This document shows positions 8,404-15,459 of a stretch of 37,837 nucleotides of DNA, piece after piece. Numbering within the stretch: position 1 is the stretch's first letter; each line of letters opens with the position of its first letter. Below the pieces are notes generated by a model. That model was not told the origin of the DNA. It did no database searches and worked only from the letters and a program-made list of their open reading frames with translations. The position numbers and the translations under genes were made by a program. The stretch comes from Nodularia sp. (in: cyanobacteria) (GTDB lineage: Bacteria > Cyanobacteriota > Cyanobacteriia > Cyanobacteriales > Nostocaceae): positions 1-37,837 of the forward strand of contig REBL01000165.1 of the NCBI GenBank assembly GCA_007692755.1, given 5' to 3'.

Positions 8404-11400
8404 ATGAAAGTCCTGCATGGAACTTGGATACCAGATGCTTCTACTGATTTTATTCAGTCGGGGTGTTTTTGTTTTTGGGTGGAAACTCCTGTTAGTCAGA
8501 AAAACCGCAGTCGTAGCGAAGGTATTCATCCGGGACATTTAGCCAAGGCGGAATTATCTAATTTTTTAACTCAGGAGTTGGGAATTAAAGCCACAGCGTC
8601 TCAGTTAAATCAGTTGATATCCCCGAAATATTTTGCCCTGCCAACTACGAATAATCAGCCTTTACCTTCGCCGGAGTTAATTAAGTATTTGGAAGTGGAA
8701 ATTCCTGAAGATTATGAGGAGTTTCAATATTGGCAGGTGGATTGCTATGAGACGGTAATCTATACTAAGGCTGAAAAAGCAATCAATGTAATTAAATTTC
8801 TCAATGATATTCATTTTTTAGCACTATATAATGCTGGGGATGTTCAACTTGGTTCTGATTTGCTGTTTTGGTATCACTACACTCAAGCTTTTAAAGAAGT
8901 AATTTTAAAAGACCAATATATTCCAGCCCTGAAATATCGGCAGTTAGCAGCCGCAACAACGAAGAAAAAAGGCAAACAACCAGCTTCCCAGCCTTTTGAA
9001 ATTTACGCCCATTGGGAAATTATTTCTGAACCATACGAAACAAATATTCAAAAATATATTGACTATATGCCACTGATTTGTGTGGCAGGGGCGGCAAAAT
9101 CAAGTGATAAAATTGAGTTCTTTAATCAGGAAACTTTATTGCGTCACTTTTCTGAGTCTGTACTTAATAATTTAGTTACGCATACACCTTCGACAGCAGC
9201 CTTTGATAAGCAAATTGCAGATTCTTTAATTGACTATTGCCTTTATCCCCAACGTCATAACCCACTCACAACCAATACTGCTTTAGAAGAATACAAACAA
9301 TGGCAAGCTTGGAAAAGCAAAATTACCCGCACTCAATCAGATTCACCTTTTTACCTTTGCTTTCAACTGCATTCCCCAACTAGCGAAAAAATAGACAATT
9401 GGCAGATGCAATTTTTAGTAGCCAGCAAACAAGACCCTTCTTTGAAGTTGGATTTGACTGATTACTGGACAATGAATAAAACAGCTAAAACTGCTGTACA
9501 GAAGAATTTTGGCAAAAACTTTGAAACTAACTTGCTGCTAAATCTCGGTTATGCAGCGCGAATGTATCCTCAACTATGGCAAGGGTTAGAAACAGACCAG
9601 CCCACAGGAATGCAACTGACTTTAGATGCGGCTTTTGATTTTCTCAAAGAAAGTGCTTGGTTGTTAGAAGATGCAGGTTTTAAAGTCATTGTACCTGCTT
9701 GGTACACCCCTGCTGGTCGCCGTCGTGCTAAAGTTCGCCTCAAAGCATCAGGGAAAAAACTCGCCCCCACGAAAGGGGAAACAAAAAGCTATTTTGGTTT
9801 AGATTCCCTGGTAGAGTATCAATATGAATTAGCCATTGGGGAACAAGCTGTGACTCCCCAAGAATGGGAACAATTAATTAATGCGAAATCTCCCCTAGTG
9901 CATTTTCGTGGTCAATGGATGGAATTAGACCGGGATAAAATGCAACAATTACTGGAATTTTGGGAGTCTCACGGCGATGAACAACCCCAGATGAATTTGT
10001 TGGAGTTTTTACAACGTAGTGCCGAAGTTGGGGAAGAGTGGGAAATTGAACATGACGAAGTGCTATCGGAGATGATAGCGAAGCTGCAAGATAAAAGCCA
10101 ATTGGAACCAATTTCTGAACAACTAAATCTGCAAGGCACTTTACGCGAGTACCAAAAACGGGGTGTGGCTTGGTTGGAATATCTAGAACGCTTGGGTTTA
10201 AATGGCTGTTTAGCAGATGATATGGGTTTGGGTAAGTCGGTACAGGTAATTGCTAGACTTGTGCAGGAAAAGGATGCCGTGGAGTCTGTCTTACCTACTT
10301 TATTAATTGCGCCTACTTCCGTTGTGGGGAATTGGCAGAAGGAAATTGCTAAGTTTGCACCCCATTTAAAAAGTATGGTGCATCATGGTAGCGATCGCCT
10401 CCAAAATTCTCCAGAATTCAAAGCCGCTTGTCAACAACATGATGTAATTATTACTTCCTTCACTCTAGCCCGGAAGGATGAAAAGCTGTTCAATAGTGTG
10501 GAATGGCAACGTCTGGTGTTAGATGAGGCGCAAAATATCAAAAATCCCAAAGCCGCACAAACCAAAGCTATTCTCAAACTCTCAGCCAAACACCGACTCG
10601 CATTAACGGGAACTCCTGTAGAAAACAGACTGCTAGATTTGTGGTCAATTTTTAATTTTCTCAATCCTGGTTATTTGGGTAAAGAAGCCCAGTTTCGCAA
10701 GTCTTTTGAAGTTCCCATTCAAAAAGATAATGACCGAGTGAAATCAACCACTCTGAAAAAATTGGTAGAACCGCTAATTTTACGCCGGGTGAAAACTGAC
10801 CAATCAATTATTAATGATTTGCCGGATAAAGTTGAACAAAAACTTTACACGAATTTAACGAAAGAACAGGCATCACTGTATGAAGTGGTGGTGAAAGATG
10901 TCGAAGAAAAGCTGCAAAAAGCAGAAGGGATTCAACGCAAGGGATTGATACTTTCAACTTTGCTGAAATTAAAACAAATTTGTAACCATCCAGCCCAGTT
11001 CTTACAAGATAATAGCGTATTTTCCACCGAGCGATCGCACAAACTGAGTCGATTAGCCGAAATGGTCGATGAGGCAGTTGCTGAAGGTGAAAGTTTGCTG
11101 ATATTTAGCCAATTTACAGATGTTTGCGAAAGTGTGGAAAAGTATCTTAAACATAGTCTGCACTGCAATACATACTACCTACATGGTGGCACAAGTCGCA
11201 AACGTCGGGAACAGATGATTACTGAATTTCAACACCCGGATACAGAAGCCTCTGTATTTATCCTTTCGCTGAAAGCTGGTGGTGTGGGTATTACTCTGAC
11301 GAAAGCCAATCACGTTTTCCATTTTGACCGTTGGTGGAACCCAGCCGTTGAGGATCAAGCAACTGACCGGGCTTTTCGCATTGGGCAAAAAAAGAATGTG

Positions 11401-11577
11401 TTTGTGCATAAGTTTGTGACTATTGGGACTTTGGAGGAAAGAATTGACCAAATGATTGAAGATAAGAAAAAACTCTCTTCTTCTGTGGTTGGTAGTGATG
11501 AATCTTGGTTGACTGAGTTAAATAATGAGGCGTTTAAGCAATTGATAGCTTTGAATAAGAGTGCAATTTTGGAGTAA
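8404..11577 (+). CDS. SNF2-family DEAD/H helicase (Swi2/Snf2-like ATPase)
   Basis: This is a 1057-residue SF2 ATPase of the bacterial Snf2 type, expected to translocate on double-stranded DNA or remodel DNA-protein complexes. The N-terminal ~500 residues (MKVLHGTWIPDASTDFIQSG onward) are the helicase-associated region found in bacterial Snf2 proteins. The ATPase core then shows Walker A DDMGLGKSVQVIARL near residue 605, Walker B LDEAQNIKNP near 707, the TGTPVENRLLDLWSIFNFL motif, and the helicase C-terminal half with LILRRVKTD, LKAGGVGITLTKANHVFHFD and DRAFRIGQ. An upstream in-frame TTG at 8401 is discarded in favour of the ATG at 8404. A SWIM zinc-finger gene, a common neighbour of these helicases, lies downstream beyond a toxin-antitoxin insertion. 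Confidence 0.94.
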   Translation: MKVLHGTWIPDASTDFIQSGCFCFWVETPVSQKNRSRSEGIHPGHLAKAELSNFLTQELGIKATASQLNQLISPKYFALPTTNNQPLPSPELIKYLEVEIPEDYEEFQYWQVDCYETVIYTKAEKAINVIKFLNDIHFLALYNAGDVQLGSDLLFWYHYTQAFKEVILKDQYIPALKYRQLAAATTKKKGKQPASQPFEIYAHWEIISEPYETNIQKYIDYMPLICVAGAAKSSDKIEFFNQETLLRHFSESVLNNLVTHTPSTAAFDKQIADSLIDYCLYPQRHNPLTTNTALEEYKQWQAWKSKITRTQSDSPFYLCFQLHSPTSEKIDNWQMQFLVASKQDPSLKLDLTDYWTMNKTAKTAVQKNFGKNFETNLLLNLGYAARMYPQLWQGLETDQPTGMQLTLDAAFDFLKESAWLLEDAGFKVIVPAWYTPAGRRRAKVRLKASGKKLAPTKGETKSYFGLDSLVEYQYELAIGEQAVTPQEWEQLINAKSPLVHFRGQWMELDRDKMQQLLEFWESHGDEQPQMNLLEFLQRSAEVGEEWEIEHDEVLSEMIAKLQDKSQLEPISEQLNLQGTLREYQKRGVAWLEYLERLGLNGCLADDMGLGKSVQVIARLVQEKDAVESVLPTLLIAPTSVVGNWQKEIAKFAPHLKSMVHHGSDRLQNSPEFKAACQQHDVIITSFTLARKDEKLFNSVEWQRLVLDEAQNIKNPKAAQTKAILKLSAKHRLALTGTPVENRLLDLWSIFNFLNPGYLGKEAQFRKSFEVPIQKDNDRVKSTTLKKLVEPLILRRVKTDQSIINDLPDKVEQKLYTNLTKEQASLYEVVVKDVEEKLQKAEGIQRKGLILSTLLKLKQICNHPAQFLQDNSVFSTERSHKLSRLAEMVDEAVAEGESLLIFSQFTDVCESVEKYLKHSLHCNTYYLHGGTSRKRREQMITEFQHPDTEASVFILSLKAGGVGITLTKANHVFHFDRWWNPAVEDQATDRAFRIGQKKNVFVHKFVTIGTLEERIDQMIEDKKKLSSSVVGSDESWLTELNNEAFKQLIALNKSAILE

Positions 11578-11601
11578 ATTCAACATATAGCAATCCTAAA
11601 T

Positions 11602-11624
11602 AAGAGATGAACACCTCTTTTTTT
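11602..11624 (+). terminator. Probable weak terminator after the SNF2 helicase gene
   Basis: AAGAG (11602-11606) pairs with CTCTT (11615-11619) across an 8-nt loop, followed by a run of T to 11624. The stem is short, so termination is likely incomplete. Confidence 0.4.
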
Positions 11625-11625
11625 C

Positions 11626-11656
11626 CACCTCTGCGCTCTCTGCGTCTCTGTGGTTT
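11626..11656. repeat. Dispersed CTCTGCG repeat
   Basis: CACCTCTGCGCTCTCTGCGT and following bases are the reverse-sense relative of the repeat at 8320-8346. It is non-coding and lies between the helicase gene and the toxin-antitoxin pair. Confidence 0.55.
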
Positions 11657-11743
11657 GTTTATTTAAATAATTGATTTTTTAGAAGTCCCTTAATCCCTCA
11701 TAGGGATTTTAATATTTTGTAAAGTGTAGCGAAAATAGTAGAT

Positions 11744-11768
11744 AATAGTATCATAGGGTGATACTATT
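11744..11768. promoter_or_regulatory. Operator of the HicAB pair: perfect 10-bp inverted repeat
   Basis: AATAGTATCA (11744-11753) and TGATACTATT (11759-11768) are exact reverse complements separated by five bases, ending three bases before the hicA ATG. The downstream HicB has a C-terminal Arc-like DNA-binding segment, so autoregulation by HicB or the HicA-HicB complex at this site is the natural reading. Confidence 0.75.
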
Positions 11769-11771
11769 CAA

Positions 11772-12044
11772 ATGAACCTTAACAGTAAACAGCAAAGCAT
11801 ACTTAATGCTATTTCTGAGAACCCTGTTAGAGCCAATATTCCTTGGAAAGATATCGAGTCCATGCTAATTGCACTTGGAGCAGAGGTATCAGAAGGGAAA
11901 GGATCACGGGTAAGATTTGCTCTTAATGGCATAAGAGCAACGTTTCATAGACCTCATCCTGAAAAAGAAACTGACAAGGGTGCAGTTAAATCGGTGCGGC
12001 GATTTTTAATGGAAGCGGAAATAGTAAAAAATGATGAAGTATAA
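11772..12044 (+). CDS. hicA: HicA-family toxin (mRNA interferase)
   Basis: This 90-residue protein opens MNLNSKQQSILNAISENPVR, then IPWKDIESMLIALGAEVSEG, GKGSRVRF, and TFHRPHPEKETDKGAVKSVR. The GSR replaces the GSH of classic HicA, while HRPHP is the typical second motif of this longer HicA type. It is expected to bind and cleave or block mRNA unless bound by HicB. The first hicB codons overlap its end by 14 bp, which implies translational coupling and matched amounts. A perfect palindrome immediately upstream should be the operator. The pair lies between the SNF2 helicase and SWIM genes, suggesting insertion into that operon. Confidence 0.9.
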   Translation: MNLNSKQQSILNAISENPVRANIPWKDIESMLIALGAEVSEGKGSRVRFALNGIRATFHRPHPEKETDKGAVKSVRRFLMEAEIVKNDEV

Positions 12045-12354
12045 AGGATACGAAGCGCTCGTAGAATTTGATGATGAAGCTGAAATTTTTCACGGTGAAA
12101 TAGTTAATATCCGAGATGTAGTAACATTTCAGGGTGATAACGTGAAAGATTTAAAACAAGCTTTTGAAGATTCAATTGAGGATTATCTTGATTTTTGTAG
12201 AGAACGTGGTGAGGAACCTGAAAAACCGTTTTCTGGCAAATTTGTAGTTAGAATTAAACCCGAATTACATAAAGCAATTTCCATAAAAGCCAGAAAAGAA
12301 GGTAAAAGCCTGAATTCTTTGGTAGAAAATGCTTTATCTCAATTTGCGACCTAA
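12031..12354 (+). CDS. hicB: HicB-family antitoxin with Arc-like DNA-binding end
   Basis: This 107-residue protein has an N-terminal HicB fold (YKGYEALVEFDDEAEIFHGE, then DVVTFQGDNVKDLKQAFEDS and YLDFCRERGEEPEKPFSG). Its C-terminal ribbon-helix-helix segment reads KFVVRIKPELHKAISIKARK then EGKSLNSLVENAL. It neutralises the HicA encoded just upstream and should repress the pair through the 11744-11768 palindrome. The start may be either of two consecutive ATGs (12031 or 12034) inside the end of hicA. It differs in type from the short orphan HicB at 733-942, which lacks a DNA-binding end, so cross-neutralisation is unlikely. Confidence 0.93.
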   Translation: MMKYKGYEALVEFDDEAEIFHGEIVNIRDVVTFQGDNVKDLKQAFEDSIEDYLDFCRERGEEPEKPFSGKFVVRIKPELHKAISIKARKEGKSLNSLVENALSQFAT

Positions 12355-12394
12355 CTGAAGTTTAGACTAAACTATATTATCAGAGGTTTATTTT

Positions 12395-13237
12395 ATGGCT
12401 AAATTTACGCGAACTTGGTGGGGCGATCGCTTTATCCAAGCATTAGAAGAATTCACCGATGATAGCCGACTCCAGCGCGGACGGTCTTATGCCCGTGGGG
12501 GTAAAGTATTAAACTTTGAAATTGACAAAAATCACATTACGGCTCAAGTTAAAGGTTCAATTAATCCCTATTTTGGAGTTTATAAGGAACCAACTTATAA
12601 TATCTCAATTGAAATTAAACCCATTGACAAAACAAGCTGGAATGAAGCTATTCAAAAGCTTTCTTCTAAGGCTAGTATAGTTTCTCGACTGCTATTAAAT
12701 GAAGTTCCTGAAAATATAGAGGATAACTTTTCTCATTTGGGATTAAATTTATTGCCCCACAGTAGCAAGGATTTCATAAGTACGAGATGTTCTTGTCCAG
12801 ATTATGCCAATCCCTGTAAGCATATAGCCGGCGTTTATTATTTAGTAGCTTCCCAATTGGATAAAAACCCATTCTTGTTATTTGAATTACGGGGTTTATC
12901 TAAAGCCGAACTGCAAACAAAATTAGCAAATTCACCATTAGGTAAAATACTATCAGAAGCATTAAACTCTCAAGAAGTTACTCCAGAAACTGCTACATCC
13001 TTTTACACAAAACTAGAACAACAATCTATTGACCAAAAGCCCTCTCCTAGAGAATTTTGGTTAGGCACAAAACGCTTACCATCAACCATAGAAGTTCCTA
13101 ATCAAAGTAGTGTATCAGCAATTTTGGTGAAGAAACAAGGAGATTTTCCAGCTTTTTGGTCAAAAGATAATTCTTTTATTGCCACAATGGAGGAGTTTTA
13201 TCAACGCGTCAAAACAAAAAACCAGAAAATGATTTAA
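12395..13237 (+). CDS. SWIM zinc-finger protein
   Basis: This 280-residue protein begins MAKFTRTWWGDRFIQALEEF and carries a SWIM zinc finger: Cys132 and Cys134 (RCSCPDY) with Cys141 and His143 (PCKHIAG). Residues before it form a conserved region found with this finger (RGRSYARGGKVLNFEIDKNH). SWIM proteins bind DNA or proteins and are often encoded beside Snf2-type helicases, as here. The two were probably co-transcribed before a HicAB pair came between them. A ribosome site GAGG sits eight bases before the ATG. The gene ends 10 bp from the convergent metallo-beta-lactamase gene. Confidence 0.9.
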   Translation: MAKFTRTWWGDRFIQALEEFTDDSRLQRGRSYARGGKVLNFEIDKNHITAQVKGSINPYFGVYKEPTYNISIEIKPIDKTSWNEAIQKLSSKASIVSRLLLNEVPENIEDNFSHLGLNLLPHSSKDFISTRCSCPDYANPCKHIAGVYYLVASQLDKNPFLLFELRGLSKAELQTKLANSPLGKILSEALNSQEVTPETATSFYTKLEQQSIDQKPSPREFWLGTKRLPSTIEVPNQSSVSAILVKKQGDFPAFWSKDNSFIATMEEFYQRVKTKNQKMI

Positions 13238-13247
13238 GTTTTTTTAA

Positions 13248-14027
13248 TTATATTGCTAATGCCCGCTTTTGTAATTGTAGCTCAAAGCGATCGCCTGGCT
13301 GCGGTTCCATTACTCGTGTAGTCAGATTATTCTGATTTAATAACGAACTAAACTCCTCTACAGTTCCTTCAACCTTCAAGAATTTCGTCAGCAAACCTTC
13401 AAAAACTACATCTCCACCAGCAGCCGTAGGTAGCATAACTTGCGGCTTTAACCACTGTGCAACTTGCAATGCACTATTTCTACCTTTAATAATTGGCAAA
13501 CCTAAAGGTAATACAATATCAACAATGGGCGTAATCACTACATCAACTGGGGCAAACTTTTTGACATCTGGGGAATGAGACCCATGAGGCTCATAGTAAA
13601 GGGTTAAACCACTGGATACTTCTTTGAACAAATAACCATTTTCTACCAGATTATAACCCACTGTAGACCCAGGAAGCGCTGTGATTTCCACCTGCTCATT
13701 CAAGTTAAAACTCTCACCATGAGCTAAGGATGTGACAGAAGTATAACCCAAACCCTGTAATAATTTTGCCGCATTGGGAGAACCCACCACTTTAATTTGG
13801 TGGTCAAGCTGGTTCAGAGTTTCTGGATGAGCATGATCTTCCAAACCTTGAGACAGCAAAAGCAAATCAATATTCTCTGGTATGGGGTGTTCTTGTAGCC
13901 GAGAACCTTTGAAAAACCAATCCAAATTGCCAAAAGTTAAGGAACCAACCAGCCAAGGGTCAAGTAGTATACGTTGGTTGCCGATTTCCAGTAGCCAACT
14001 ATTGCTGTCTAACCAAGTTAAGTACAT
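13248..14027 (-). CDS. Metallo-beta-lactamase-fold protein with altered metal motif
   Basis: A 259-residue MBL-superfamily protein of the UlaG-like type: MYLTWLDSNSWLLEIGNQRI, LLDPWLVG, then LLLSQGLEDHAHPETL. The usual SHxHxDH is changed to SQGLEDH-A-H: the first two histidines are replaced while the DHAH part remains. A later YYEPHGSH and VMLPTAAGGDVVF occupy the positions of the other metal and C-terminal motifs. Hydrolase activity is therefore uncertain, and one-metal or non-catalytic function is possible. The track-length frame starts at a TTG (14033); the ATG at 14027 is a better start. Close relatives are common in cyanobacteria but lack a known substrate. It is convergent with the SWIM gene. 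Confidence 0.85.
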   Translation of the reverse strand: MYLTWLDSNSWLLEIGNQRILLDPWLVGSLTFGNLDWFFKGSRLQEHPIPENIDLLLLSQGLEDHAHPETLNQLDHQIKVVGSPNAAKLLQGLGYTSVTSLAHGESFNLNEQVEITALPGSTVGYNLVENGYLFKEVSSGLTLYYEPHGSHSPDVKKFAPVDVVITPIVDIVLPLGLPIIKGRNSALQVAQWLKPQVMLPTAAGGDVVFEGLLTKFLKVEGTVEEFSSLLNQNNLTTRVMEPQPGDRFELQLQKRALAI

Positions 14028-14117
14028 AACCAAATTAAAAATAACATCTACCTTTATTATGGATGGGTTTCTCTCTCGTTTCCAGTTTATGCGAGTCTGT
14101 GAGACGAAAACCTACAT

Positions 14118-14504
14118 TCAAGACCGTAGTTGCGCCACCATATTTGCCGGATTCCAATAAGCGCGAGTTGTTTGAATCTTGCCGGCGGCGTTAATCTCAA
14201 AAATAGTAATTCCCTCAAAAATAACTGACTTACCTCTCTTACTCACACCGTGCATCGTCCACTTCACCGCCGCCTCATTACCAGCAACGAAGATATGCTC
14301 AGTTTTTGGTTCCAATTTGTCAAAAAATGCTTGTAACTGCCCAATAAACTCGCGAAATCCCTCATGCACCTTTGCAGGTGGTTCACCAACTGGGTCATGA
14401 CTAATGGCATCTTCAGCAAAATTCTCCACCCAGCCTTCTGGATTCATGGCTGCAATGTTAGCAAAATAAGCGGATACAATTGTTTCAATGGATTCGTGTG
14501 ACAT
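14118..14504 (-). CDS. SnoaL-like / NTF2-fold protein
   Basis: The 128-residue sequence MSHESIETIVSAYFANIAAM, then PEGWVENFAEDAISHDPVGE, FREFIGQLQAFFDKLEPKTE, and IFEINAAGKIQTTRAYWNPA is a typical SnoaL/ketosteroid-isomerase-like cone fold. Members are small cytoplasmic isomerases, cyclases or binding proteins. The pocket acids are compatible with activity but do not tell the substrate. It is a stand-alone gene, 90 bp upstream of the metallo-beta-lactamase-fold gene on the same strand, so they may share a transcript. Confidence 0.85.
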   Translation of the reverse strand: MSHESIETIVSAYFANIAAMNPEGWVENFAEDAISHDPVGEPPAKVHEGFREFIGQLQAFFDKLEPKTEHIFVAGNEAAVKWTMHGVSKRGKSVIFEGITIFEINAAGKIQTTRAYWNPANMVAQLRS

Positions 14505-14742
14505 GATGCAATTCTTTTAGTAATAGGTCAAACAATTTTGGATTTTGGTTCGACCCACAGATAAATCTGGGGGCTTGTACCATTCAGGAACTATTGGTCA
14601 CAAACAGTTATTAATTATACAGCCAATTAATACAAGCACATAAATTTTCTACATTAGACAAATACTCGAACGTGGAACGGAAACTACTGAGAGTAAGTAG
14701 AGTCTTAGAAAGAGTATGTCCTAGAAGTGATTCTGGGAATCC

Positions 14743-14761
14743 CACGCCTTCAAAAGGTGTG
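14743..14761 (+). promoter_or_regulatory. Leader hairpin before the small exported protein
   Basis: CACGCCTT (14743-14750) and AAGGTGTG (14754-14761) form an 8-bp stem with one G-U pair and a 3-nt loop, 38 nt ahead of the GTG start. The rest of the 295-bp gap from 14505 shows no other feature. It may stabilise the mRNA or be a dispersed repeat. Confidence 0.35.
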
Positions 14762-14799
14762 AGAATGTGAAAATGTGAAAGATAGTTTCGGAGAAAAAC

Positions 14800-15189
14800 G
14801 TGAAAAAAGCTGTTCTTGCCAAAATACTCATTTCATCACTCAGTTGCTTAACTGTATTTGTCCCCAGTCAAGCTTCTGCTCAGTTTTTACCACAACCCTG
14901 GGTTTCTGTGGGGGGGAAAGATGGCGATGTTACCTACGCTGTAGGAGTTAGAGCTTTCGATTTGGGGGTTGAGGTAGGAAGTGGACCTGATGGTGCTGTG
15001 GGAGCAGATGTTTTGAAATTTCTGAGTTTACCAGTGATTTCACCTTATGTAGGACTTGGTTGGTATTCGGAAGATAAGGGGGTTGCTTTTTCTGGTGGTG
15101 TTCAGGTAGGTGCTACAGATAACGTTTTTATGGGTGCTGGTTATAATTCTGTTCGAGGTTTCAACGGACAATTAGGGATAAAGTTTTAA
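14800..15189 (+). CDS. Small exported beta-rich protein
   Basis: This 129-residue protein starts at a GTG. The ribosome site GGAG at 14790-14793, six bases upstream, decides this start. Residues 1-27 are a signal peptide (MKKAVLAKILISSLSCLTVF, ending SQASA-Q). The mature ~100 residues are Gly-rich with alternating hydrophobics (GDVTYAVGVRAFDLGVEVGS, YVGLGWYSEDKGVAFSGGVQ) and end in GQLGIKF, a terminal aromatic typical of outer-membrane beta barrels. It could be a small barrel or a periplasmic beta protein. A terminator directly follows, so it is monocistronic. Confidence 0.75.
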   Translation: MKKAVLAKILISSLSCLTVFVPSQASAQFLPQPWVSVGGKDGDVTYAVGVRAFDLGVEVGSGPDGAVGADVLKFLSLPVISPYVGLGWYSEDKGVAFSGGVQVGATDNVFMGAGYNSVRGFNGQLGIKF

Positions 15190-15219
15190 TTTTTGCAGTT
15201 ACTAATTTAACAAGTAAGC

Positions 15220-15265
15220 AATACCTCATTTCGTCTTTTTAGGCTAAGTGAGGTATTTTGCTTTT
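15220..15265 (+). terminator. Intrinsic terminator after the small exported protein
   Basis: AATACCTCA (15220-15228) pairs perfectly with TGAGGTATT (15249-15257), followed by a T-rich tail (TTGCTTTT) to 15265. It lies 31 bp after the stop. Confidence 0.75.
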
Positions 15266-15459
15266 CGGTATAAATATCTTTTAAACTGTTGACTTTATTT
15301 TTTTTACACAAATGTTTCTTAAGGTAGTAGTATAGGCAGTGCAGACTAATTTCATTAATGAAAAAACATGAGTTTACTATATAGTTAGTGTCTCATGACC
15401 AGCTACTACTCATCTTTGCAGTACACTGATAATTTTATTTACTTAACAGGAATATCTTT

